Of a stretch of 64,000 nucleotides of DNA, positions 45,216 to 55,541 are shown in pieces; the stretch's first letter is position 1; each line of letters opens with the position of its first letter. The translations under genes and the position numbers were made by a program. The stretch lies in NCBI GenBank assembly GCA_950097015.1, contig CATNEN010000038.1, positions 8,566,001 through 8,630,000 of the forward strand, read 5' to 3'. The DNA is from Macrostomum hystrix (lineage: Eukaryota > Platyhelminthes > Macrostomidae). Below the pieces are notes generated by a model. It was not told the DNA's origin. It saw only the letters and a program-made list of their open reading frames with translations, and did no database searches.

Positions 45216-47199
45216 ACGTCACACAGCGAGCTGACGGGCCACCCCGTCGAGTCACCGACTATCGAGGTGGCTGTGCTGCTGTCGGATGAAAAGGAGCGCA
45301 AACTTCGATTTCTTGAGAGATGCCGAGAGTCCCAGCCATCAGGGGTTCGATTCACTCGCATAGAACTAGACGACCTACTGGCTTCCGGCAGTCGCTACCG
45401 GGTGGTGCTGCACAAGATTCACGCTGACCTCACCTCGAATGAGCCCGACGCGGCTGACCGGGTGCGCCGCTTCAAGGCCTGGATTGCCGAACGGGGCGCC
45501 GAGCTGATCCTGCTGGACCCCCTGCCTGGCCTGGAGACTATGCTGCTGTACCGGTTTGACCAGTGTCAGGCTATGTCCAGGTGGGACAGTCCCGCCACAA
45601 ACCATCTGCCCCTCACAAACCATAGTCCGCTCCTCATCGACAATAATCCGCCACTCACTAACCCAAATCCGCTCCTCATTGACTATAATCTGCCCCTCAC
45701 AGAAGATAATCCAACCTTCACAGACGATAATCCGCCCTTCACAGGATAACCCGCCCCTCACAAGCCATAATCCGCCCTCGCAAGGCAATCCATAATCCGC
45801 TCCTCATTGACCATAATCCGCCTCTCAGAGACAATAATCCGCTCCTCACAGAAGATAATCCACCCTTCACAGACGATAACCCGCTCCTTCGCTCAGGTGC
45901 GCCGCCGCCTGCCCCCAGCCGCTGCGCAGCCAGGTCTACGTGCCGCGCTACGCTTTGATGCGCCATGCGGGCGAGCCGCCAGTTGACGCCGAGGGCCCCC
46001 TCCGCTATCCGCTGCTGTGCAAGCCGCACCTGGCCTCCGGCGCCGACGCGCACGACATGTCGCTAGTGTTCTCAGCCGAGCAGCTGGTCGAACTCAGCAC
46101 ACCTGTGGTGGCGCAGGAATTTGTCAACCACGGAGCCAAGTTAATCAAGGTGCCAGAATTCTACCACCGAGTATGCTAATAGAAACCCGCTGTCCTAAAT
46201 ATTGTCTAATGTCCTATGTTGGCGGCGTGCCGCAAGCACATTCGAATCTGCCCCTCGATCCGCCCCTCACCCATGGATCCGCCCCTCACCCTCTGATCCG
46301 CCCCTCACACTTGGATCCGCCCCTCACCCTCTGATCCGCCCCTCACCATCTGATCCGCCCCTCACCCTCTGATCCGCCCCTCACCCTCTGATCTGCCCCT
46401 CGCCCTCTGATCCGCCCCTCACCCTCTGATCCACACCTCACGCTTGGATCCGCCCCTCACCCTCTGATCCGCCCCTCACCCTCTGATCCGCCCCCTCACG
46501 CTTGGATCCGCCCCTCACCCTCTGATCCGCCCCTCACCATCTGATCCGCCCCTCACCCTCTGATCCGCCCCTCACCCTCTGATCTGCCCCTCGCCCTCTG
46601 ATCCGCCCCTCACCCTCTGATCCACACCTCACGCTTGGATCCGCCCCTCACGCTTGGATCCGCCCCTCACCCTCTGATCCGCCCCTCACCCTCTGATCCG
46701 CCCCCTCACGCTTGGATCCGCCCCTCACCCTCTGATCCGCCCCTCACCCTCTGATCCGCCCCCACGCTTGGATCCGCCCCTACCTAGCGCAGCCCCGCGT
46801 CTATCCGAACTCACCCAGGTGTACGTCCTCGGCAACCGAATTCACGCCTGCATCCGGCCGTCAGTTCGCGACTTCCCGGCTGGCTACGCCGGCGCGCCGA
46901 TTCGATTCTCCAGCCACGCCGTCTCCAAGGCCGGCTGCCGCTCGAACCTGTCAGAGCAGCCAGCTGCAGCCAGTAGCGAAGACCTTTTAGCCCGCTATTC
47001 TCACCTGCTCAACCCTCTCAGCGCAGTCTGTCGCGCGGTGCTGGGCCTGGAACTGCTGAACCTGGACCTCGTTCCTGACTGCGCCACCGGCCGGCTTGCC
47101 CTGGTGGACATCAACCAGTTTCCCGGCTTCGAGTCCATGCCCGGGTTCGTTGACGCCCTGATTCAACTAATTCAACAGAAGGTGTCCGAGAGCTCTTGA
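45216..47199 (+). CDS. ITPK1: ITPK1, inositol-tetrakisphosphate 1-kinase (three exons seen)
   Basis: Exons 45216-45580, 45897-46149 and 46819-47199 join in phase (2, then 0) to 332 residues plus a missing short first exon. ITPK1 is a cytosolic ATP-grasp kinase that phosphorylates inositol tri- and tetrakisphosphates. Exon 1 carries the N-terminal domain: VVLHKIHADLTSNE (compare family H-K-L-T-D), then AWIAERGAELILLDPLPGLE. Exon 2 has PLLCKPHLASGADAHDMSLV (family lysine plus HGTNSHEM-like loop) and VVAQEFVNHGAKLIKV (compare VVQNFINH). Exon 3 has YVLGNRIHACIRPSVRDFPA and the magnesium-binding LVDINQFPGFESMPGF. The length matches the conserved core. Both introns are filled with minisatellites. 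The 45215 acceptor (TTATTGCAG) shows that the ATG lies further upstream. Confidence 0.93.
45592..45893 (+). repeat. Minisatellite in ITPK1 intron 1
   Basis: Irregular units around ATAATCCGCTCCTCACAGA (12-24 bp spacing), filling the 316-bp intron almost from donor to acceptor. Confidence 0.85.
46240..46795 (+). repeat. 19-bp minisatellite in ITPK1 intron 2
   Basis: About 28 copies of TGATCCGCCCCTCACCCTC with variants containing CACGCTTGG. A block of about 200 bp recurs (CCACACCTCACGCTTGGATC near 46432 and again near 46622). Confidence 0.94.
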
Positions 47200-47257
47200 C
47201 TGTGGAATCTGTACAGGTGTAGGATGGAAAGGCGCCAGACTGCCCCGAGTCTATTAT

Positions 47258-47294
47258 CTGTCCGTCTGCCTGTCTGTCTGTCTGCCTGCCTGCC

Positions 47295-47361
<67 letters not shown>

Positions 47362-47385
47362 TTGTCTGTCTGTTTGACTTGTCCA
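47258..47385 (+). repeat. (TGTC)n microsatellite
   Basis: About 30 tetranucleotide units with a few TGCC and TGTT interruptions, just downstream of the ITPK1 stop codon and probably in its 3' untranslated region. Confidence 0.95.
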
Positions 47386-47814
47386 TTTTTCTAGAATTTA
47401 TTTTTTTTTTCACCAATCTGGTTTTCCAATCCTGGTCTTGTTATGATTCGGTCACTATCCGAAATCATGATGCTTTATTCGCTGATGCTAATTCAGCATT
47501 ATCAGAGCTCTATTTGAAGCAGATTTTACCAGCTAGCACTATTAGCTGTCTGTTCTTTTATTAACTTTGAACTTGCTGCTGCTCGTTATAAACATTTTAA
47601 GCGCACATCTGTAGTTTACACTTCTCTTTTTATAATTATACTATCCAAGCCTCTACTGAGTTTTTTCTGTTTGACTAACTTTGTCTACTCAAATAGTTCT
47701 CATTCGAGCGCTGTGTTTTTGCTTTAGAAAAAGAACGCTGTTTTGTTACACTTTGCTTAGGTATAACATAAATATGCATAAAATATTTTGCTGTCACAAT
47801 GAGGCCAGTAACCT

Positions 47815-48580
47815 AATCACTCTCCATCACTCTCTCACCCTCCCCCACTCTGTCTCACTCTCCCCCACTCTTTCACACTCTCCCCAACACTCTTCCCCAC
47901 TCTTTCACACCCTCCCCCACTCTTTCACACTCTCCCCCACACTCTCCCCCCACTCTTTCTCACTCTCCTTAACTCTCTCTCACCCTCCCCCACTCTGTCT
48001 CACTCTCCCCCACACTCTCCCCCCACTCTTTCTCACTCTCCCCCACTATTTCTCACTCTCCCCTACTCTTTCTCACTCTCCCCCCAATCTTTCTCACTCT
48101 CCCCTACTGTTTCTCACTCTCCCCCATTCTTTCTCGCTCTCCCCCATTCTTTCTCACTCTCCCCCACTCTTTCTCACTCTCCCCCATTCTTTCTCGCTCT
48201 CCTCAACTTTTTCTCACTCTCCCCACTCTTTCTCACTCTCCCCTACTCTTTCTCACTCTCCCCCCAATCTTTCTCACTCTCCCCTACTGTTTCTCACTCT
48301 CCCCCATTCTTTCTCGCTCTCCCCCATTCTTTCTCACTCTCCCCACTCTTTCTCACTCTCCCCCATTCTTTCTCGCTCTCCTCAACTTTTTCTCACTCTC
48401 CCCACTCTTTCTCACTCTCCGCCACTGTTTCTCACTCTCCCCCATTCTTTTTCGCTCTCCCCATTCTTTCTCACTCTCCCCCACTCTTTCTCACTCTCCC
48501 CATTCTTTCTCACTCTCCCCCACTCTTTCTCACTCTCCCCCACTCTTTCTCACTCTCCCCCACTCTTTCTCACTCAGTTA
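47815..48580 (+). repeat. About 20-bp pyrimidine-rich minisatellite
   Basis: Units of CTCTCCCCCACTCTTTCTCA with one-base length variants. A block of about 180 bp recurs (CCCCCCAATCTTTCTCACTC near 48081 and 48260). The plus strand is nearly free of G. Confidence 0.95.
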
Positions 48581-48599
48581 TTTCTGTTCTCTTCCATCC

Positions 48600-49359
48600 A
48601 GGATTTAATAAATCCCAAACCGACCTGTTTGGCTGCTGTTACTGTGTTTTTATCTTTGCCGCGGCTGGCGAATTTAGTTTTCAGTGAAAAGTGAGTCAAT
48701 ATTCAAGTAGGCCATTGCTAGTTACAATTTTCGTTGCAAATTATTGACAAGCTTGAAGTCTAACACAGTCTGTCAAGTATAAAGTCGTCACATTGGTATT
48801 GAGATATTGGTATTCAATAAAATCAATTGAAATCTGATATTTAAAACTAGATGCGCACAATGTCCTTGTTTTATTATTTATTTCATTTTCTGTACGAGCG
48901 TACGTTTACCAATTACAATTACGCTAAATTGCACAGAATACTTAAATAAGGAGAGGTTTTCAACAGCATTATATTGTACTAATTTCAGTAAGAAGCGGTA
49001 AGTTCATTGGTGCAACCGGTTTAATAATATAAATGACTGCGTAAGTGCATATATATCAATAAATTTCAACTAGTTATCGCGCTTTCTGGTGATAAATCTG
49101 ATAATATTAATATTATCAAGCCAAAATTATGACGCAATTTGGCAGATTCTTAGCTTAAGATACTGCTATTAAAATTTTCACGCAATAAAAGTGTTTAATT
49201 CACAACAATCAGAGATAATATATTCGATTTGGTAAAACCTGTTGGGTTTTTGTTTCAGCTACTTGCAATCAGCTACTCTGGCAGTTTCTTTAGTGTTAAA
49301 TCTGTATTGCTTTGGATGCAGAAACCTGGGTGCATAAAGTACAGGTACGCATTTCCTAA
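48600..49359. other. AT-rich intergenic region
   Basis: No exon, tRNA or tandem array recognised between the 20-bp array and the end of the first SLC22 gene. Confidence 0.5.
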
Positions 49360-51252
49360 TTAACCACGAAAACCAGGTGACAGCTGCGCCGATTCGAATT
49401 GAGTCTTTGCGCTTCCATGCCGATGCTCGCACTCTAGGCCAGCTCCGCCTTCAGCTGATGTCTCTCTGGAGTTCTTGCACTTCCTAGCGTCGCTGTGAGC
49501 CGTCCTAATCGAAAGCTTCACCTTCTCATCGTCGCCAATGACATCCTCAGTGTCGACGGCGCTGTCGGACCGTTGCTCCATGTCGAGGCTGATCGAGGAC
49601 TTTTCGGACGAGCCGCCGCTGTCGCCGTCGCCTCGACCTCCACAGCGGCATCCGACCGGGCGCATCTGGCGCACCGTGTTGGGCATCGCCCGGCCGCGGG
49701 TCTCCGGCAGCAGCAGCGTCGACAGGCCAGCCAACACGGTGACGCTGCCGTACAGCAGACTTGGCAGCGGCTGGTACATCTCCGACAGTATGCCGCCTAG
49801 CTCCGGCGCCATGAACTGGCCAAGACCCATGATGCTGAAGGCGAAGAACAGCGAGCAGCTGCGCACCGTTGTCGGCAGGACCTCTGAGCCATAGACGTTC
49901 AGCACGCTGAAGGTGATGGTGATGCTGAACTTTACGGCGATGGCCAGACAGCTGTAAGCCTGGAACACCACTTCGGGGTCGCGCTGCACAAAAGGCATTG
50001 CGATGAGGCCCAGGCCGCAGAAGCACATTGTGCTGAGGGTTGTCGGTTTTCTGCCAATTCTATTGATCATCTGCCAGGCTATGAGGTAGGCCGGGACCTC
50101 CAGCAGGCCCGAGATGAGCACGTTCATGTACACGTCCTTAGTGATGAAGTCCCGCTGGAAGCACATCGAGTGATAGACAAACGAGGACGTGAAGAAATTG
50201 AAGGTCACCACAGCCAGTGTGACCACATAGTCAAGCCTACAGATGTTCTCCTTGGGCAGGCACTTGATCGCGCCGCTAGACGCTGACTCCTCGCTGTTCA
50301 CCAACTCGTTATCGGTAATGTCGAACTTGTCCAGCGCCTCCGGGCAGCCGGAAAACTTGCACACCTGGCGCAGGATTCGTTCGGCTCTGCGCGTTTTACC
50401 CCGGGTGAGCAGCCATCGCGGAGACTCGGGCAACACAGGGATGTAGGTGGCGAAGCTCAGTCCGGTGATGAGAACCACGGCGATCATCTGGTGCCGCCAG
50501 TTCAGCACGTAGTAGCCGATTGCGGCTGAGCCGCAGTAGGCCACCACCCAGGTCATCCAGAACATGTTGCCGTGTAGGCTGCGGTAGTTCTCGCCCACCA
50601 GCTCCGTTATGAGGATGAGGCCCATCAGCAGCGCTGGGTCGCCACAGCCCATAAAGAAGCGCAAGACCATCTGGCCCGTGAGATCCTTGACAAAGACTGT
50701 GGCCACGTTGCAGGCCAAGTTCAGGTAGCAGAATGCTACTAGGATGGGCTTGCGCCCCACGAGGTCTCCTAGAGGGCCTATAAGGGTTGACAGGAAGATG
50801 CCGAACTGCAGCACTGTCTGCATCCGGTCCTTCAAGTACTCGCGCTCGCAGACCATCTCGTACTCAATAAGCATTGTCCAGCGGTTCGGTTGGTCCGGGT
50901 TGAACTTCCAGGCTTCGCACTTATCTAAGCTCAATGGCGTTTCGTTGCCCGACGCTGTCAGAAGGTTTAAAAGACCGTCGGAGCTGTGCCAGAATCTTGG
51001 CGCGCGACAGGTAAAGTCCTCGATGCTGAAGTTCGTAGCGAAGCTGTTATTGCTGGCGACATCCGACCACGCCAGGGTCTGGTTGTCCACGATAGCCTGG
51101 GCGCAGTGGAATGGTACACTAGCCGTAGCCAGATTCATCACGAACATATCGAAGGCGGATTTCATTGATAAGACCGACAGCAGGATCGTGATGGACCAGC
51201 GATAGCATGGGCCGGACTTGGAGATTTGCTTTAGAAGGTCTTCGTAAAGCAT
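49360..51252 (-). CDS. SLC22-type organic ion transporter, paralogue A (single exon, 630 residues)
   Basis: Major-facilitator transporter with the SLC22 layout. A short cytoplasmic N-terminus (MLYEDLLKQISKSGPCYRW) leads to TM1. Next comes a large extracellular loop (about residues 45-150) with N-glycosylation sites (DNQT, NNS, NFS) and several cysteines. TM2 ends in the motif-A loop GPLGDLVGRKP; later come PESPRWLLTRGKTRRA after TM6, VLPTTVRS and LLPETRGRAMPNT. Twelve hydrophobic segments are apparent. Family members carry organic cations, anions, carnitine or zwitterions across the plasma membrane; the substrate cannot be told from sequence. The C-terminal 90 residues (Gly/Ser-rich, acidic) are longer than in the paralogues. 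No intron is visible, unlike vertebrate SLC22 genes. Confidence 0.95.
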   Translation of the reverse strand: MLYEDLLKQISKSGPCYRWSITILLSVLSMKSAFDMFVMNLATASVPFHCAQAIVDNQTLAWSDVASNNSFATNFSIEDFTCRAPRFWHSSDGLLNLLTASGNETPLSLDKCEAWKFNPDQPNRWTMLIEYEMVCEREYLKDRMQTVLQFGIFLSTLIGPLGDLVGRKPILVAFCYLNLACNVATVFVKDLTGQMVLRFFMGCGDPALLMGLILITELVGENYRSLHGNMFWMTWVVAYCGSAAIGYYVLNWRHQMIAVVLITGLSFATYIPVLPESPRWLLTRGKTRRAERILRQVCKFSGCPEALDKFDITDNELVNSEESASSGAIKCLPKENICRLDYVVTLAVVTFNFFTSSFVYHSMCFQRDFITKDVYMNVLISGLLEVPAYLIAWQMINRIGRKPTTLSTMCFCGLGLIAMPFVQRDPEVVFQAYSCLAIAVKFSITITFSVLNVYGSEVLPTTVRSCSLFFAFSIMGLGQFMAPELGGILSEMYQPLPSLLYGSVTVLAGLSTLLLPETRGRAMPNTVRQMRPVGCRCGGRGDGDSGGSSEKSSISLDMEQRSDSAVDTEDVIGDDEKVKLSIRTAHSDARKCKNSRETSAEGGAGLECEHRHGSAKTQFESAQLSPGFRG

Positions 51253-51439
51253 GATTACTGCTTCTACTTTGCTGCTTAATAGGACCGATATGCTCCAGCC
51301 TGTTCATAAGTCTACAATGGAAGAAGAGTTGCAAAGGCGCTATATCACTTTAGTGTTCAGGTGCAAGAAAGTCTTGCTTACAGATCTGGACCATTACGCT
51401 GTCTCGATAGCTGCTCTATATTGATTATTCATGCAAACG

Positions 51440-51802
51440 TCAGATGGAGAGTGATTGGCGGTCTATCGCGTCTGCCTCTCGCAGCAAGATCCCTGAGCTC
51501 GATTCCGCGGCGAGGCCACATTCATTTGGAGCGCAGCCGCGGAGAGAAGGCTTGAGGGCTTGTCGTGCAATTTACACCCTTGAGGGCCAACCTTCAAGGC
51601 ACAGTGAGAGTGTACAACTGTCTGACGATGAGAAAGTCAGGGCAGATGTACACACCTGTGTGAGCGTGTGCCTGCCTACGGTATCTGTGTGCGTGTGTGC
51701 TCAGGAGTCAGCGGAATGGGCAGAATTGCCTCCTGGCTGCGGGTCACCAAATGATGTGCCATTGCCCGCAGCCCTCCTGCAAATTATTATTATTCACACA
51801 GA
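51440..51802 (+). mobile_element. tRNA-derived SINE, family 2, near-full copy
   Basis: Starts with AGTGATTGGCGGTCTATCGC (decayed A-box end), then GAGCTCGATTCCGCGGCGAG (B box), GGAGCGCAGCCGCGGAGAGA, CTGACGATGAGAAAGTCAGG, GGGCAGAATTGCCTCC and an ATTATTATT tail. It is in plus orientation, opposite to the copies at 19, 22 and 31.7 kb, and about 190 bp upstream of the SLC22-A start. Confidence 0.84.
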
Positions 51803-53577
51803 TGTGTACTCACGAGTGTGGCTTCCAATATCCAGTCGCCTCCGACGTTGAGTTTGAATGCTTAGGAGCAGCTACCATACGGCCAGAAAGAGGTACTTGA
51901 AGCTTCTCTGTGCTCTGCAATACTGAAGGCAGGATCGCTCGACGCTGGCTTAAGGACGCCTGACAAATAAAATTGGCGACCTAAAAAGGGCTTCGAAAGA
52001 GAGAGCAATAAAAATTGAGGCCGCGGGAGCAGGCTTTATAGTAAGGCCTTTTCTCTCGACGCCAACCCCGGCTGCCCATGGGTCTGCTCCGCACCTACCC
52101 ACTGCTCCCTTCAGTCCGCAGCGCAGGCAGAACAGCCTCCTACCCCAGTGTACTTGAATGTGCAGTTCTATTCTGTCTCTCTATTCAGCCAGCTGAATCG
52201 CCTTTTTCATCTCCTTCCCACCAGTCCGGGAATTTTCCATGATGCTAAATTTAGCGCTGGGTTTTTTCCTAAGCAGTGTGTTGCAATTCTGTTAGGCGCT
52301 GGTTCTGCATCTCCGCTGCATTGGAGCCCCACTAGCGCTCACTAAATTTACAGTTCAGAGTAGCATTTGGGTGCATAAAAACTGGTGCTTGTCTCGGGAG
52401 TCCTATTGTAGCTAGGGTATGTTCTCGCATTATTTATTAGGTTAGGTAAAGCAAAGTGGCATGCAATTTCGTTTCTGGTTTCTTCTTTATGCCTCACTTT
52501 GGAGTGCGCCTACCTATATGTTTCATTGCTTATTTGCAACTCTATTTGTTTTCGGCTTAAGTTTATACGAAAAACGAGTAGCTTGTAATAAGCATGGCTT
52601 TGTTGTTCATTGCGCCTATTGTTTTTAAGATCTCTGCACTTGATAACAAGGCACAGAGGGGGCAGGTAGGTCACGGGCCAAGAGCCGGCCTACAAAAATG
52701 ATAAAAACCGGAGCATACCGGTTTCTGATGGGACCATCTTCAGCGTGAAGCATCTTTTTTACGGACTTAAAACTGGCCTTCTTGTGGCCCTATCAGTCTG
52801 ATCTCTGAAAACTGCTATTAGAAAAAAATTATTTGACTCTACAGCAGGTTTAGTTAGGCCAAGTCAGATTTCACTTGACTTGACCCATGCAAAACAAATT
52901 CAGTTCCAAGAACCAGCCGGTTCACGCACCACTGTATTTCAGAGCTGGCAGTTCTCGCAGCTCTTTTACTGAATTTTCGCACTTGAAACTTGTCTTTGCT
53001 GGTCACTTTAAGTCCAGAAGGTTCTGCAATTCATGCAGTGACGCGTGCAGGCGAGTGACCTAATTTCGGCTGTTAATTAAAGTACACGTTGGCACGGCGG
53101 CTTAGTAACTTCTGCGTCTAACCTCTAAATACTTTTGCAGGTATTCCAGAGGCAGCAGGGAAATTTGAGATCATTTGAAGGTGAAAACTTCCCCGAAACG
53201 ATGGATCTCGATTTGGGGATTTGAATAATTCATTCATTCAGCCATGCAATAGCATTCGCATACAAAAAGCAGTGGCAGTAGCTGCAGTGGCCGGTAGAGT
53301 TTGTTTATACGAGCGTACATGTCGATGGTGACTATTATGATCATGAGTTAGATTGTATATTTGCGACTGCTCATAGCAAAACTGAACAAAAAGAGACTGA
53401 AGAAGCAGATTGCTGACAAAAATATCCGACACCGTGAAGGTTGTCCATGCAGCTCTATGTACACTCATTTTAAGCATTGCTACACATTTGAAGTACGCTA
53501 CTATTGTCAGTAGGCCATGCAGCACACACTGACGAAATATTGTAATCGAGGCAAATCAGATCGAATTTTATGACCTT
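51803..53577. other. Intergenic region without a recognisable gene
   Basis: No array, tRNA or coding exon recognised. Confidence 0.45.
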
Positions 53578-53915
53578 AGCCCATCAAATCCACGCTGTCG
53601 CCCTCCAAATCCACTGTGTCGCCCTCCAAATCCATTGTGTCGCCATCCAAATCCACTGTGTCGCCATCCAAATCCACTGTGTCGCCATCCAAATCCACTG
53701 TATCGCCCTCCAAATCTACTGTGTCGCCCTCCAAATCCACTGTATCGCCCTCCAAACTACTGTGTCGCCCTCAAAATCCAGTGTGTCGCCATCCAAATCC
53801 ACTGTGTCGCCATCCAAATCCACTGTGTCGCCATCCAAATCCATTGTGTCGCCATCCAAATCCACTGTGTCGCCATCCAAATCCACTGTGTCGCCATCCA
53901 AATCCACTGTGTCGC
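53578..53915 (+). repeat. 21-bp minisatellite, about 16 copies
   Basis: Unit TGTGTCGCCATCCAAATCCAC, with GCCCTCC in place of GCCATCC mostly in the left part. Several frames are open on both strands and are artefacts. Confidence 0.94.
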
Positions 53916-55541
53916 CCTTTAATTTAAGAAATGTGAGACTCAAGTCAAATTTACTACTCGAGCTGTGAGGCATTTTAGGAAACGATATATACTCGAGTTT
54001 ATTCAGTATAGTGGTGGAATATTTGTGTTAGACTCTTACGTTAACTCCTACACGTGTATATCGACACCTTGCTACTTCCGATTCGACTTGCAATTTGATT
54101 AGAATCGAAACTACCTGCTGAAAGTTTTTGCATAGTACGCTCTCAAACTAATTCTCTTAGGGCTTCGAAATTATTCCTGAGTGATCCTAAAGTTAGTCTG
54201 CTGCATTTGCAACAACGAGAACATTTAAAGAGTAAGTTAAGCCTAATTATTTTAAACAGAATAGTGACAGGTGACAGCTTCGAAGCTTAATCGCGACTGT
54301 ATGACGGAATTGTAATAAGCAGTTTCAGTGCAAGCACTGCACAATATTATGGTTTATATTATTTGTCGTGGCTCGTAGGCGAGCCTCAGAGAGACGGAGT
54401 GACGATGCGCAAGGTGTATTTTAAGATTGGTGCAACTTGAGTCACGAACGCATAGCGCTTGCTATTGCTATTGGAATTGCTATTCCGCGATCGAGCTGAA
54501 TCACGGGGCAGAAAAGTTCCCCATTTTGATCCGGTGGGATTATAAGAAGCGCCCTCCATGCTAGGTAAGCACTAGCTCTGCTGAGAGTTCCTTCAATATT
54601 TGTTAGCTGGATCACTTATCTGAGTGACCCCAGGGGTTGCTGGCAGCGGCTCTGACAGGGTCATGACAGGCCACAGCTATGACTTTTGAGTTTGCAGCCA
54701 CATTTTCAAGACAGACTCCATAAATGAGAAAAAAGCTACGCAGAACGTCACGCGGAGTGACATCTGCTGCCAAAAACTGCTCGGGGAAGTTTGTCTGTCG
54801 CGATCCCCCCAAAACCCTTCACCCTGCCCCAACCCAGCTCATGTTTGAGCAGGGCTTGGCCCACTCCACTATAGTGCATTTGGATATTGCAAAGGCTCTC
54901 CTGGGGGTGTCCGCTACCACTTTGTTTCAGTCCCGTCTCTGAATGTGTAAAAGTTGGGAATAAACCAGAACTGTCCGGCAGTCCCTCTGGCAGTCGCCAC
55001 TTTGCCTCTCTCCCACCTCTTTGTGTTTGAGTTTCCTATTTGGCATTGGCACAGGTGCAACAATATCCCCAGTCAGGCAGCCCAGGCGCAGCTCGACCTC
55101 TTGGCCCGGGGGAAACAGTAAATTGGTTTTATTGCCCTTGCCAGTAGGGGCGGGCGGTGTTTTGATTGTCTTCCACCGCCGCTTCGTGAAAAACTCGCGT
55201 GGTTTTAGCACTTTTTCGCATACAAGAAATATAGGAATTCAATTTGTTGCAGGACTTGGTGAAGGCCACTAAGGGGTCGCTGCGAGACACCCCTGAGTTC
55301 AGCCCCCCTCATACGCGTTTGTTCGCACCGCGGTGCCTCCACTTCCCTTCCCTTAGGCCCCCAGCTGTGCCTTAGCCAGCCAATAAGCATGCGAACCGCT
55401 TCAAATACGCAGGGAGAGAAGTGGCTTCTGACAAGAAGACACGCAGAGAAAAACCCGGAGTGCGGCCGAGAAAACAGCTGCCTCCTGTTAGCTCTCTTTA
55501 TTTTGACCGGAAGCGAGAAAGACTACGCGGATTTCGTAAAA
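53916..55541. other. Intergenic region upstream of SLC22 paralogue B
   Basis: Several 60-95-codon ORFs at 54.6-55.3 kb lack family features. The in-frame ORF upstream of the SLC22-B Met (from 55389) is not shared with paralogues and is read as 5' untranslated. Confidence 0.4.

Noticed and set aside
486-48580. Possible CRISPR arrays
   Set aside because: All repeats are head-to-tail without unique spacers, and the DNA is clearly animal.
49495-50026. ORFs of 100-160 codons on both strands over SLC22 paralogue A
   Set aside because: Shadow frames of a GC-rich coding region; no family features.
53570-53973. Repeat ORFs giving SPSKSTV, AIQIHCV and GDTVDLD
   Set aside because: Translations of a 21-bp minisatellite in several frames on both strands.
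55389-55541. N-terminal extension of SLC22 paralogue B
   Set aside because: It is not shared with the other three paralogues, which all begin MLYE(D/E)LL.
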